DNA of 64,000 nt, from assembly GCF_009184905.1 (NCBI RefSeq), contig NZ_WESC01000010.1, positions 1 through 64,000 on the forward strand, written 5' to 3'. A program made the translations under genes and the position numbers. This stretch comes from Parvibaculum sedimenti (GTDB lineage: Bacteria; Pseudomonadota; Alphaproteobacteria; Parvibaculales; Parvibaculaceae). Below are positions 16,482-27,600 of this stretch, piece after piece. Positions within the stretch are counted from its first letter, which is position 1, and each line of letters opens with the position of its first letter. The notes beneath the pieces were generated by a model. It saw only the letters and a program-made list of their open reading frames with translations, had not been told where the DNA came from and did no database searches.

Positions 16482-17018
16482 ATGGATATCGGTTCACTTC
16501 TCTTTTCATTCCGGGGCCGCGCCAATCGGCGGGCCTATTGGGGCGTTGGCCTGCTCGCCAGCGTGGTGGGGCTCGGCATGCTCTATCTGATGCTGCAGGG
16601 TGTGATGGCGGCGGGCATCACGCCCGGCATGAACGAAGAGGAGTTCATGCGCACTATGACCGGCATCAATCAGGGCTGGTACACTATCGCTCAGCTCGCA
16701 ATGTTGTGGCCGACGCTCGCCATCTCGGTGAAGCGTTGCCACGATCGCGGGCGCAGCGGCTGGTTCCTGCTGCTTCTCATCGTGCCGTTGGTGCAGCTCT
16801 GGCCGCTCATCGAGATTTCATTTCTGCGCGGGACCAGCGGCGACAATCGCTTCGGCCCCGACCCGCTGGCCGGCGCGCCGCAGGACAGCTGGAAGAGCTG
16901 GCTTATCTTCGTGGGCTTTCTCATCGTGTCCGGGGCGCAGTTCAGCCTGGGCCGCGAATTCATGACCTACATGATGACGCATATGCCCAACCTTTCGCAG
17001 ACGCGCACGCCTATCTAG
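16482..17018 (+). CDS. DUF805 membrane protein
   Basis: Inner-membrane protein of 178 residues. The N-terminus MDIGSLLFSFRGRANRRAYWGVGLL and the block AISVKRCHDRGRSGWFLLLLIVPL are the two diagnostic DUF805 motifs, and NRFGPDPL the conserved loop after the third helix. Four membrane segments are visible. The family is of unknown function, often found near stress or phage-related genes. It is a single-gene unit ending in a strong nested hairpin. An overlapping longer frame in another phase is a shadow. Confidence 0.85.
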   Translation: MDIGSLLFSFRGRANRRAYWGVGLLASVVGLGMLYLMLQGVMAAGITPGMNEEEFMRTMTGINQGWYTIAQLAMLWPTLAISVKRCHDRGRSGWFLLLLIVPLVQLWPLIEISFLRGTSGDNRFGPDPLAGAPQDSWKSWLIFVGFLIVSGAQFSLGREFMTYMMTHMPNLSQTRTPI

Positions 17019-17069
17019 GGCTGGAACAAGCGTAGCGGGCGGGGCATATTCGCCGCCCGTTCCCAGCCC
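17018..17069 (+). terminator. nested hairpin terminator after DUF805 gene
   Basis: Outer arms GGGCTGG (17018-17024) and CCAGCCC (17063-17069) and inner arms GGGCGG (17037-17042) and CCGCCC (17053-17058). It begins at the last base of the stop codon. There is no U-run, so it may act as an mRNA 3' stabiliser instead. Confidence 0.5.
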
Positions 17070-17080
17070 CCGCCATTTCA

Positions 17081-17956
17081 ATGACCCGCCTTCGCGCCGA
17101 CCTGTTGCTGCTTCTCGCCTCGCTCATCTGGGGCGGCGCTTTTGTGGGCCAGTCGACGGCCATGGCGCATATGGGGCCGTTCAGCTTCATCGGCGCGCGC
17201 TTCGTGCTGGCCTCGCTGGCGCTCCTGCCCTTCGCGCTGGCCGAGGCGCGCAATGCCCCCAATCCCCTGCCCTTGTCGCGCGTGCCGGCATTGATCGGCA
17301 TTGGCGCCATCTTCTTCGGCGGCGTGGCGTTTCAACAGGTTGGCCTGCTGCTGACCAGCGTCACCCATGCCGGTTTCCTCACCGCGCTTTACGTCGTCAT
17401 GGTGCCCGCCATTGGTGCCGTGTTCCTGCGCCACAAATTGCCTGCCGCGATCTGGCCGGCGGCGGCGCTGTCGCTTTTCGGCACCTTTCTTCTCGGCGGC
17501 GGCCGGATCGACGGGCTCGGATGGGGCGACGGGCTCCTCGTTATCGGCGCGCTCTTCTGGGCGGCGCAGATCATTGCCCTTGGGCGTCTCGCCTATGACC
17601 TTCGCCGGCCGGTGATGATTACGTTGATGCAGTTCGCGGTGGCGGCCGCGCTCGGACTCGGCATCGGCTTTGCCGTCGAAAGCCCGAGCCTCGATGCGGC
17701 GCTCCTCAGCTGGCGCGAACTCGCCTATACGGGCTTCATCTCGGGCGGCATCGCCTTCACGCTGCAAAGCATCGCGCAGACGCATACGCCGCCCGCCGAC
17801 AGCGCAATCCTGCTTTCACTGGAAAGCCTCTTCGCCGCCGCCTTTGGCGCGCTTCTCCTCGGCGAGCGTCTGACGCCTGCCGGCTGGACGGGCGGCGCGA
17901 TGGTTCTCGCAGCCGCCATCCTCGTTCAGGTCATGCCGTTGATGAAGCGGGCCTGA
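17081..17956 (+). CDS. DMT-superfamily (EamA) transporter
   Basis: Inner-membrane permease of 291 residues with about ten helices in two EamA repeats, about 5-135 and 145-285. Repeat landmarks are LLLLASLIWGGAFVGQSTAMAHMGPFSFIGARF and, at the end of repeat two, DSAILLSLESLFAAAFGALLLGERLTPAGWTGGAMVLAAAILVQ. Members export amino acids, metabolites or drugs; the substrate cannot be told. It is a lone gene, convergent with the large polysaccharide protein, 6 bases between stops. Confidence 0.9.
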   Translation: MTRLRADLLLLLASLIWGGAFVGQSTAMAHMGPFSFIGARFVLASLALLPFALAEARNAPNPLPLSRVPALIGIGAIFFGGVAFQQVGLLLTSVTHAGFLTALYVVMVPAIGAVFLRHKLPAAIWPAAALSLFGTFLLGGGRIDGLGWGDGLLVIGALFWAAQIIALGRLAYDLRRPVMITLMQFAVAAALGLGIGFAVESPSLDAALLSWRELAYTGFISGGIAFTLQSIAQTHTPPADSAILLSLESLFAAAFGALLLGERLTPAGWTGGAMVLAAAILVQVMPLMKRA

Positions 17957-17962
17957 GCCCGG

Positions 17963-20900
17963 TCAGCGCGCCTTGCTCCTGTCCAGCGCGACCGTGCCCA
18001 TGCGTTCGAGCTTGCCCCAGCCCACGAAAGGCCCGCGCAGCGCCGTCACCAGCGAGCGGATGACCACATAATACATGAGCTGGCGATAACCGAAGCGTTG
18101 CAACACCAGCCACCAGAGCAGGCTCCACTGTTCGCGCCGTTCCATCAGGAAGCCGAAGATCGCGGCGGCCAGATCGACCACGACGAAGACGCAGTAATAG
18201 ATGCCGATGAGCTTCAGGTCGTTGGTCTGGAATTCCGCGCCGTGCTGCGCCCAGGAAATCCATTGCCCGACGAGCTGCCAGACAAGAAGCACGTCCGCGA
18301 GCGGCGCGAGGGCGGTGAGCAAAATCTGGAAGAGCCAGACCTGCGGCAACGCAATCATGCCGAGCGCGCCGTAACGCGGGCGGAAGGTGATGGCGCGATA
18401 TTTCCACAGGCATTGCAGCGTGCCATAGGACCAGCGGAAGCGCTGCTTTGAAAGCCCGCTGAAAGTCGCGGGCGCTTCGGTCCAGGCAAGCGCCGAACTG
18501 TCGAAGACGACGCGGTAGCCCGCCTGCTGCAGATGGATGGTGAGGTCCTGATCCTCCGCCAGCGTGTCGGCCGGGAAGCCACCCAGTTCGGCCAGAACCG
18601 AACGGCGCCATGCGCCCACCGCGCCCGGCACCACCGTGAGAGTGCCGAGCGCGGCGAGCGCGCGCCGCTCCAGATTCTGGGCGGCGATATATTCAAGCGC
18701 CTGCCAGCGCGTGATCATGTTGATGCGGTTGCCGACCTTGGCGTTGCCCGCGACCGCGCCGATCGAGGGGTCGGCGAACCAGCGCACCAGGCGCGAGATC
18801 GTGTCGTGCTCGAACTGCGTGTCGGCGTCGAGCGCCACCACCACTTCGCCCGTCGCCCGGGCGATGCCGACATTCAGCGCATTGGCCTTGCCGCCATTCG
18901 GGATCGAGACGATCTCGACGCGCGGCATATCGCGGAAGTTTTCGTTAAGCACCGCGAGCGTGCCGTCCTTCGAGCCGTCATCGATGACGATGACCTCGAT
19001 GTTCTTGTAGTCGCCGCCGAGAATGCCCTTCACCGTATTGACGATGACATTCTCCTCATTATAGGCGGGGATCAGCACCGAGACGCGGCGGCCTTCAGTC
19101 TCGATCGGTGGCTCGACGCCGGTGAGTTCCTTATGCCTCCGCCAGAGGCTCAACCCGACGAGGAAGATGAGCCGCCCGATGCCGAGCCAGATGGCGGTGA
19201 CGAACGACCAGTAGAGCACATGGCCCGCCGTGCTCAGCGTCAGGAACACCGCCCGGTCCGTGAGCAGGCTCACCGTCAGCGGCAGTTTCGGCATGGTCTG
19301 TTCGCGCGTCAGCGGGATCAGCGACGAGACCGGCACGAATTCATAGCCCTCGGCGCGCAAGCGGTTGATGATCTCCGGCAGCGCTTCGACCGTCTCCTCG
19401 CGGTCGCCGCCTGCATCGTGGAGCAGCACGATGTTGTGCGGCATGTCGGGCGTCGACTCGTGCACCTGCTTGATCGTCTCGTCGATGATCTTCTGCGTGC
19501 CGGGCCGGGTCCAGTCGAGCGGATCGACATGCAGACCGACGGTGAGATAGCCCATATCCTGCGCGATCTTCACCGGCACGATCTCTTCATAGTCGGTCGG
19601 CTCGGAATCGCCGAGATAGGGCGGACGGAAAAGCCGGAGCGAGCGCCCCGTCAGCGCCTGGAAAAGGCGCTGCGTCGCATTGAGCTCCAGAACCGTCGCC
19701 TCATTGGTCGTCACCGAGAGATTGGGATGCGTGAAGGTGTGGCTGCCGACTTCGTGCCCTTCCGCGATCATGCGCTGGATGAGATCCGGATTCGATTCCG
19801 CATTGGCGCCGATGACGAAGAAGGTCGCCGGCACATGCTCCTCTTTCAGGATGTTGAGGATCTGCGGCGTCCACTCGGGGTCCGGCCCGTCATCGAAGGT
19901 CAGCGCGATTTTCTTCGGCGCGCCGCCATATTGCTTGATGACATAGGTGGTCGGCAGCTTCGTATAGGTCTCGTCGTCGATGTCGCCGGTCTTCGCATCG
20001 ACCTCGAACTTGCGCGCGCCCGTTGTCGGCTCGGCCGCAACGCTCAGGAATTCGCCGCGTCCTTCAAAGTCGATGTCGTCGATGATCGGAATTGTGCCCA
20101 TGGTCCCGGGCGCCGCCGCGTCATAGGGCCTGCCCATGACGTTCCAGATGGTCGGATCTTCGCCGCCGAGGCGCCATACCGCATAGCCCGCAGGCTGATA
20201 GGGGTCTGCCGCATGGATCTGGTTATAGGCCGTCACGCCATCAAGGAACCAGATGTCGTGCCGCACATTATCGTCTTCGATATAGGAGAAATGCGGGTTG
20301 TCGCTTGCGGCGTCGAAGTCGATGTCCGCACCGGAGTCATGCGCGGCGATCACAGCGTCCTCGAACGAGAGGTTGTCGACATCGCCGCCATTCCAGTCAT
20401 AGGCGTAGGCGCCGAGCGCGACGATGGTCCGCGCCGGATCGAGCGTCTTCATGCGCCTGTCGAGAATATCCTCGAACCAGCTCTGGCCCGCGATGGGGCC
20501 GGCCGTGCCTGAACCCCAATGCTCGTCATAAATCATCAGCATGGTGTAATCGACAGCCTTCGCCATGTCCGCGAAAGGCCATGTGTCGTCGCCCACCGGC
20601 GTCGCGATGGCGACCACCCAGCCCTGCGGCGCAAAAGCGTCGTGCAGTTCCTTGAGAAATGTCTTGAGGTTCTTGCGGGCCGGAACCGGCAGATCCTCGA
20701 AGTCGACCACGACGCCCTGCAAATGGTGCTGGCCGACGAAGCCCGCGACATTGGCCACCAGCGCGCGGCGGCGCGCTTCATCGCCAAGCAGCTTGCCGAG
20801 GCCCGGCCCGTCCCATTTGCCCTCCCAGGCATTCTGCAGCGTCGGCAGAATGGCAACGCCAGGCTTCGTCACCCGGATGTAGTCGTTGACGTGCTGGTCG

Positions 20901-21397
20901 AAGGACTGGTTCAGGGTGAGCTGTGGACCTGCCAGATTGAGCCAGGTCGGAACCACCCAGTCGAGATTTGGCAACGCGCGCTGCAGCGAGGCGAAATTGG
21001 TGCTGCCCCAGGTCGGGTAAAAGGCGATCGAAAGCGGACGGCCCTGCTGCGGCTCCAGGATCGCGGACATGGCGCCGTTATGCTGGGCGCGTTCGAGCCG
21101 GCGTTGTTTTTCGCGGACACGCTTATCACGCAGAGCCCGCGCCTTGTCGCCGAGATGGGTGGCGGAGCGCAACAGCTCCGGCGACCGCGCCTGCTTTTCG
21201 AGCTGAGCTGAAGGCACGGCGCTAAGCTGGCCCGGCAGTTTCAGCGAGGCAAAATGCGGCACCGCGACGATGCTGGCCAGAAAGGCGAGGCCGACCAGCG
21301 TACTCAGCACGGCGGCTATCCAGCCGATGATGGAAATATGGGCGGCCCTTCGACCGCTGGCGTCAAAGAAAATGGGTTTGTGAGGCTTATGCTGCAT
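17963..21397 (-). CDS. trimodular GH18-like / polysaccharide deacetylase / GT2 membrane protein
   Basis: Giant envelope protein of 1144 residues. A signal-anchor helix (about 21-46) leads to a periplasmic GH18-like glycosidase region (about 120-440; PLSIAFYPTWGS, then GVVVDFEDLP at 228-237 with candidate acid Glu234). A NodB-type polysaccharide deacetylase follows (about 495-700; TFDDGPDP at 500-507, HTFTHP at 563-568). After two helices (about 710-760) comes a cytoplasmic processive GT2 domain (780-1000; IDDGS, DAD at 857-859, EDQD at 948-951, QRFRW at 985-989) and C-terminal helices. One chain could thus synthesise, deacetylate and trim a beta-linked amino sugar polymer, like a fused PgaC/PgaB pair. 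No c-di-GMP PilZ domain is seen. Confidence 0.9.
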   Translation of the reverse strand: MQHKPHKPIFFDASGRRAAHISIIGWIAAVLSTLVGLAFLASIVAVPHFASLKLPGQLSAVPSAQLEKQARSPELLRSATHLGDKARALRDKRVREKQRRLERAQHNGAMSAILEPQQGRPLSIAFYPTWGSTNFASLQRALPNLDWVVPTWLNLAGPQLTLNQSFDQHVNDYIRVTKPGVAILPTLQNAWEGKWDGPGLGKLLGDEARRRALVANVAGFVGQHHLQGVVVDFEDLPVPARKNLKTFLKELHDAFAPQGWVVAIATPVGDDTWPFADMAKAVDYTMLMIYDEHWGSGTAGPIAGQSWFEDILDRRMKTLDPARTIVALGAYAYDWNGGDVDNLSFEDAVIAAHDSGADIDFDAASDNPHFSYIEDDNVRHDIWFLDGVTAYNQIHAADPYQPAGYAVWRLGGEDPTIWNVMGRPYDAAAPGTMGTIPIIDDIDFEGRGEFLSVAAEPTTGARKFEVDAKTGDIDDETYTKLPTTYVIKQYGGAPKKIALTFDDGPDPEWTPQILNILKEEHVPATFFVIGANAESNPDLIQRMIAEGHEVGSHTFTHPNLSVTTNEATVLELNATQRLFQALTGRSLRLFRPPYLGDSEPTDYEEIVPVKIAQDMGYLTVGLHVDPLDWTRPGTQKIIDETIKQVHESTPDMPHNIVLLHDAGGDREETVEALPEIINRLRAEGYEFVPVSSLIPLTREQTMPKLPLTVSLLTDRAVFLTLSTAGHVLYWSFVTAIWLGIGRLIFLVGLSLWRRHKELTGVEPPIETEGRRVSVLIPAYNEENVIVNTVKGILGGDYKNIEVIVIDDGSKDGTLAVLNENFRDMPRVEIVSIPNGGKANALNVGIARATGEVVVALDADTQFEHDTISRLVRWFADPSIGAVAGNAKVGNRINMITRWQALEYIAAQNLERRALAALGTLTVVPGAVGAWRRSVLAELGGFPADTLAEDQDLTIHLQQAGYRVVFDSSALAWTEAPATFSGLSKQRFRWSYGTLQCLWKYRAITFRPRYGALGMIALPQVWLFQILLTALAPLADVLLVWQLVGQWISWAQHGAEFQTNDLKLIGIYYCVFVVVDLAAAIFGFLMERREQWSLLWWLVLQRFGYRQLMYYVVIRSLVTALRGPFVGWGKLERMGTVALDRSKAR

Positions 21398-21599
21398 GAT
21401 CTCTAATCCGGCGCTCTTTCTCGCCGCTGCTGGCGCCCTGGGCCAGGCCGGTAATATGTCCGGCGGGCCGCGCGCAGCCGGAAGTCTGTCGCATGCCGGC
21501 GCGTTCCCGTCACCTGAAGCTTATGTAACATCCAGCGCCATTCCCCTTTTGAGCCTAATGGCTCTGGCGTAACCGGGAACGGCACTTATATTGGGTTTC

Positions 21600-23939
<2,340 letters not shown>

Positions 23940-23943
23940 GCGT

Positions 23944-24834
23944 TCAGCGCGACGGCCTTCCGCCTACGATCGACACGCGCTCGCCCTGCCGCGAATAGGG
24001 GTAGTAGTCCCACACGGCATGGTGCTGCGTGCAGCGATTGTCCCAGAAGACGAGCGTGTTCGGCTGCCAGCGCACGCGGCACTGGAAAACCGGCGTGCTT
24101 TCGAGATGCCGCCAGAGCATTTCGAGAAGCCCCGCGCTTTCCGACGGCGACAGCCCGTCGATATGCGTGGTGAAGCCGCGATTGACGTAAAGCAGCTTGC
24201 GGCCCGTCTCCGGGTGACGCGCGATCACCGGATGCTTGTTCTTCGGCCAGCCGCCTTCCGGCGCCGCCTTGCCATAGCCGCCCGTATAGGGCTTGGCGCC
24301 GTCATGCACCGCGTCGAGCCCTTCGAGGAAATTCTTCATCATGGGCGACAGCGTTTCATAGGCCTCATAGGCGCTGAGGAAACAGGTGTCGCCGCCGCAG
24401 CCGATCTCGGGGATCTGCGTGATGTAGAGCATCGAGCCGAAAGGCGGCTCCTCGTCGCAGGTCACGTCGGCGTGCCAGCCCTCGCCCGCCACATAGCGCG
24501 AATTCTGGTCGGCCTTGATCGGCAGGATTTCGGGATCGGACTTGGGCTCCCCCTCCTTCGTCGCCGAATGATAGGGGTGCGTGTGCAGCGTGCCGAAGTA
24601 GCGCCCGAAGCGCTTGTGGTCCTCGCGCGTCAACGCCTGATCGCGGAAGACGAGCACGAGATGGTCGGCGAAAGCCTGTTTCACTTCCGCAAGCTGCGCC
24701 TCGTCGAGCGGCTTCGACAGGTCGACGCCCTCGATCTCCGCGCCGATCACCGGCGTCAGCGGCGCGACGCCGATGGTCTTGTACTCCCGCTTCTCGTCGG
24801 TGCGCGCGACGCGCACATTGGGTCGGCTGGTCAT
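23944..24834 (-). CDS. TauD/TfdA-family 2-oxoglutarate dioxygenase
   Basis: Fe(II)/2-oxoglutarate-dependent oxygenase of 296 residues. The iron ligands are His111 and Asp113 in GEGWHADVTCDEEPP and a distal His in TQHHAVWDYYPYS; RQGERVSIVGG carries the 2-oxoglutarate-binding Arg. The N-terminus VAPLTPVIGAEIEGVDLSKPL is typical of the family. TauD members release sulfite from taurine or cleave aryloxyacetates and similar ethers; the substrate here is open. The start is MTSRPNVRVART at 24834 after GGGAGGAGGA. It is divergent from an IclR regulator that probably controls it. Confidence 0.9.
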   Translation of the reverse strand: MTSRPNVRVARTDEKREYKTIGVAPLTPVIGAEIEGVDLSKPLDEAQLAEVKQAFADHLVLVFRDQALTREDHKRFGRYFGTLHTHPYHSATKEGEPKSDPEILPIKADQNSRYVAGEGWHADVTCDEEPPFGSMLYITQIPEIGCGGDTCFLSAYEAYETLSPMMKNFLEGLDAVHDGAKPYTGGYGKAAPEGGWPKNKHPVIARHPETGRKLLYVNRGFTTHIDGLSPSESAGLLEMLWRHLESTPVFQCRVRWQPNTLVFWDNRCTQHHAVWDYYPYSRQGERVSIVGGRPSR

Positions 24835-24930
24835 GCTGTCCTCCTCCCGGGTGTTCGGCGGCCCTCCCGCCGCCATTTGTCAGAAGCCTAGTCCCATGGG
24901 GCTGGCATCCGTCACCGGAAAGTCTCACTA

Positions 24931-24945
24931 TTCCGTTGAACGGAA
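24931..24945. promoter_or_regulatory. 15-bp palindrome, probable IclR operator
   Basis: TTCCGTT-G-AACGGAA is a perfect palindrome in the spacer between the divergent dioxygenase and IclR genes, 11 bases before the regulator's ATG. Its length and symmetry match IclR-family sites. Binding there would block translation-proximal transcription of iclR and could reach the dioxygenase promoter. Confidence 0.55.
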
Positions 24946-24956
24946 CGGACGGAAAC

Positions 24957-25775
24957 ATGGCCGACACATCGAGAATGCCCATAGCCCGTGCACTGGCGCT
25001 GCTGGAAGCCTTTAGCGGCGCCCCGGCCATGCAGGTGCGCGAGCTGGCGGCCGCGACCGGCCTGCCCAAATCCTCCGTGGTCCGGCTTCTCGCCCAGCTT
25101 GCAGAGGCGGGCTATGTCGAACAGCTTTCGCGGGCCGCGGGCTGGCGCGCGACCTCCCGTGTGCTGAAACTCGCCTCGGGTTTCCGCGAAAGCGACCTCA
25201 TCGTCGAAGCGGCGATGGAGCCGATGCGCGCCTTCACGCGCAAGCATCGCTGGGCCGTCTTCCTCGGCATTCCGCAAGGCGGCGAGATGATCGTGCGCTT
25301 CGGCACGGCGGCGGAAAGCCCCGTCGCGCTCGATCCCGTCATCTACAATGTGCCGACGCCGTTTCTCCTGAGCGCACTCGGACAGGCCTATATCGCCTTC
25401 TGCCCGGCGGCGGAACGCGAGGAGCTGATCGCCCGCCTCGCCCAGTCCCGCCGCTCCAGCGACCGCCTCGCCCGCGACCGCGCCGATCTCGACCCAATGC
25501 TCGCTGGCGTGAGAAAGCGCGGCTATTCGATCACGGATGAAGCCACGCGCCGCATCACCTGGAAAGTCTCACGCCGCGCCCTGGAAGGCCGCAAACGCGT
25601 CACCGGTCTGGGCGTTCCGATCCTCGCGGGCGAGCGGGTGCTTGGGGCGTTGTCGCTGCGCTATTTCCGGTCGAGCCTGAGTGACGCGGAAGCGGCACGA
25701 CTTTATCTGGCGCCGTTGAGGGAGCTGGCCCACCATATCTCAATTGGCACAACGCCGAAAACAGACACCCTCTGA
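24957..25775 (+). CDS. IclR-family transcriptional regulator
   Basis: Regulator of 272 residues with the ATG at 24957 (a TTG 7 codons upstream is the alternative). The N-terminal winged helix reads ARALALLEAFSGAPAMQVRELAAATGLPKSSVVRLLAQLAEAGYVEQ. The C-terminal GAF-like effector domain includes RWAVFLGIPQGGEMIVR, FLLSALGQAYIAF and VTGLGVPILAGERVLGALSLRYF. It is divergent from the dioxygenase gene with a palindrome between. The family controls catabolic genes in response to small acids, which fits a substrate-specific dioxygenase. Confidence 0.9.
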   Translation: MADTSRMPIARALALLEAFSGAPAMQVRELAAATGLPKSSVVRLLAQLAEAGYVEQLSRAAGWRATSRVLKLASGFRESDLIVEAAMEPMRAFTRKHRWAVFLGIPQGGEMIVRFGTAAESPVALDPVIYNVPTPFLLSALGQAYIAFCPAAEREELIARLAQSRRSSDRLARDRADLDPMLAGVRKRGYSITDEATRRITWKVSRRALEGRKRVTGLGVPILAGERVLGALSLRYFRSSLSDAEAARLYLAPLRELAHHISIGTTPKTDTL

Positions 25776-25902
25776 CAGAAAAGCTTGGACGCACCGTGCT
25801 TAATTCACTGTCGAGAAAACCCATGCCATTCAAACCGTCGCCATGCGGCAGATTAGAGATTCAATAGGTTACGTGAGGATTCCAATATCTCCCGAGTCAC
25901 GA
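25776..25902. other. spacer between iclR and DUF2971 gene
   Basis: Convergent spacer. Nothing beyond a drop in GC content is visible, marking the left edge of an AT-richer segment that runs to about 26600. Confidence 0.4.
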
Positions 25903-26565
25903 CTACCAAAGCCTTCTATCGAGCTGCTTAACAACATCAAACGATCTGAAGGCCAAACGCGCTCTGAATATGTCGATCTCTGGCACCAAATCCCCCAGAG
26001 CCAGAGAGATTTCATCCCGAGAGATTTCCGACAGCGCCCCAACAATAACTTCTTTCAGAACAATCCCCTCAGAAAACCGGAAAAAGAAATGGCCAGCCTC
26101 ACGATCACGATCCGAGAGCCCCACAAACATCCGCGCCTCCTGTTCGTAACGCCAATGACTAAACTTTGTCGAAAGAACCTCTTTCAACGGTTCGTCCAGA
26201 CAACTCTCATCCGAACCGCTGAATATTTCAGAATTTATCGTCAATCGCCTTTGCTGATATCTAACGCGAAGCAATGATGCCTCGTTTTGAACATCAAATC
26301 CCAAGCATATGCCGCGGTGACCATCAGCATAGTGGCTCCACTGAACCGGATTCCGTCGCCCAAGACTGAAACATAAGATTCCGCAGTGCTGTGACATTCT
26401 GGACTTCCAGTCCAAAAACGATCGTCGAAAAACAGAATCCTTTGTACTTGGGCCTAGAAGCTCGAAGGGATCATTCAGTTCATTGATAATTGAAATCTTG
26501 AGCCTACGTCGTTGGAGATCCTCTAGCCCGTACTTCTGGTTTAGAAAATGGTACACGCGAGTCAT
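25903..26565 (-). CDS. DUF2971-family protein
   Basis: Protein of 220 residues with an AGGAGGTG ribosome site. The block VQWSHYADGHRGICLGFD is the hallmark of DUF2971, preceded by VYHFLNQKYGLEDLQRRRLKISIINELNDPFELLG, the family's N-terminal motif, and followed by FSHWRYEQEARMFVG. The function is unknown; members are scattered in accessory DNA and sometimes sit with defence genes. The codon usage and base composition are visibly AT-richer than in both neighbours, so recent transfer is likely. No partner gene is present, so it may be a solitary cargo gene. Confidence 0.85.
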   Translation of the reverse strand: MTRVYHFLNQKYGLEDLQRRRLKISIINELNDPFELLGPSTKDSVFRRSFLDWKSRMSQHCGILCFSLGRRNPVQWSHYADGHRGICLGFDVQNEASLLRVRYQQRRLTINSEIFSGSDESCLDEPLKEVLSTKFSHWRYEQEARMFVGLSDRDREAGHFFFRFSEGIVLKEVIVGALSEISRDEISLALGDLVPEIDIFRARLAFRSFDVVKQLDRRLW

Positions 26566-26624
26566 CGCAGTTCACCTCCTAAATGCGCTTTTTTCGATCC
26601 TCTCGATACGAGAGGCCCACGTCA

Positions 26625-27176
26625 ATGACTACCCTCCTCATCGGCGCCACTGGCATGTTGAAGACCGCTGCGGCGCATGCGGTCGCGCGGGCGAAGAAGG
26701 CCGTGGTTCTTTCCCGGCATGCGAAGGACTTCTCGCTCGGGAGCGACACGCTCGACGTGAAGCTCACGCGCATATCCCAAAGCTATGAGAACGGCGCGGC
26801 GTTTATCGACGCGGTGGCGCGATATGCGCCTTACGATCTCGCGCTGACATGGATCAGGCCGCAGGCGGAGATACTTCGTGCGGCGATTGACGGGATGATT
26901 GTACCGGGCGGGCGACTCGTCGAAGTGATGGGGAGCCGGTCGATCCTGCTGGGGGAGAATGGCGAGGCGTCGATTGCGGAGCGGCGGGCGCAGGCGCTGG
27001 CCTTGCAGCCGGACATAACCTATTCGCAGGTCATCCTCGGCTTCGTGCTGGAAGGCGACGGCTCGCGCTGGCTTACCCATGAAGAGATTTCAGCGGCCGC
27101 CATCGCGCAGATGGAAAAGCCGCAAGCCCGCCTCATCGCGGGTGTACTGGAGCCCTGGGAGCGGCGGCCGCAGTAA
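26625..27176 (+). CDS. short Rossmann-fold NAD(P)-binding protein
   Basis: Protein of 183 residues starting MTTLLIGATGMLKTAAAHAVARAK at 26625. The TLLIGATGML strand-turn-helix is a dinucleotide-binding start, but no YxxxK active site follows, so this is a truncated or atypical short-chain dehydrogenase-like protein. SYENGAAFIDAVARYAPYDLALTWIRPQAEI and LVEVMGSRS form further strands. Related short proteins in other bacteria are annotated only as Rossmann-like. The function is unknown. It borders the palindrome-rich accessory stretch. Confidence 0.75.
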   Translation: MTTLLIGATGMLKTAAAHAVARAKKAVVLSRHAKDFSLGSDTLDVKLTRISQSYENGAAFIDAVARYAPYDLALTWIRPQAEILRAAIDGMIVPGGRLVEVMGSRSILLGENGEASIAERRAQALALQPDITYSQVILGFVLEGDGSRWLTHEEISAAAIAQMEKPQARLIAGVLEPWERRPQ

Positions 27177-27200
27177 CATCGGCGGAATGCGTGGCGCTGG

Positions 27201-27223
27201 ATGCCCGGGTCAAGCCCGGGCAT
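27201..27223. repeat. dispersed palindrome
   Basis: ATGCCCGGG-tcaag-CCCGGGCAT, 9-bp perfect arms with the same 5-base loop as the copies near 14.3 and 16.3 kb, followed by GACG. Confidence 0.75.
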
Positions 27224-27258
27224 GACGATGAGTAGTTGGCATCATTTTCTTTTCGTCA

Positions 27259-27281
27259 TTGCCGGGCTTGACCCGGCAATC
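27259..27281. repeat. dispersed palindrome
   Basis: ATTGCCGGG-cttga-CCCGGCAAT, 9-bp perfect arms, opposite loop orientation to the copy 58 bases upstream. It lies 20 bases before the GIY-YIG gene. Confidence 0.75.
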
Positions 27282-27301
27282 CAGAGCGGCACACTCCGCG
27301 C

Positions 27302-27593
27302 ATGCGCCAATTCTATGTCTACATCCTTGCCAGCGGTCGAAACGGAACGATCTATACCGGCGTTACAAACGACATTCTGCGCCGCATCTACGAACACAAG
27401 ACGGAAGCGATGCGCGGCTTTAACGAGCCGCTATGGTGTGAAGCGCCTTGTCTGGTTCGAGGTGCATCCGAGCATCAGCCACACAATTCAGCGCGAAAAG
27501 AACCTGAAGCGTTGGTCCCGGGCATGGAAGCTCGCCTTGATCGAAGAGGCCAATCCGGGCTGGCGCGATCTTTATGAAGACCTCATGCGATGA
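27302..27593 (+). pseudogene. GIY-YIG nuclease-domain protein, frameshifted
   Basis: Remnant of a UPF0213-type single-domain GIY-YIG protein of about 96 residues. The first frame encodes MRQFYVYILASGRNGTIYTGVTNDILRRIYEHKTEAMRGF, with the variant VYI/YTG pair and conserved Arg. After GGC-TTT at 27416-27421 one extra A (27422 or 27423) shifts the phase; the +2 frame continues TSRYGVKRLVWFE, then REKNLKRWSRAWKLALIEEANPGWRDLYEDL, the usual C-terminus. Removing one A restores a full gene. The site is also a small hairpin (GCGGCT/AGCCGC). It is embedded among three palindromic repeats. A sequencing error is the alternative. Confidence 0.75.
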
Positions 27594-27600
27594 CGCTGGG

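Noticed and set aside
18533-20512. 659-codon open frame opposite the large polysaccharide gene
   Set aside because: It is the antisense of a gene with clear catalytic motifs; its protein is rich in Arg, Asp and His with no recognisable domain, as expected from GC-rich antisense frames.
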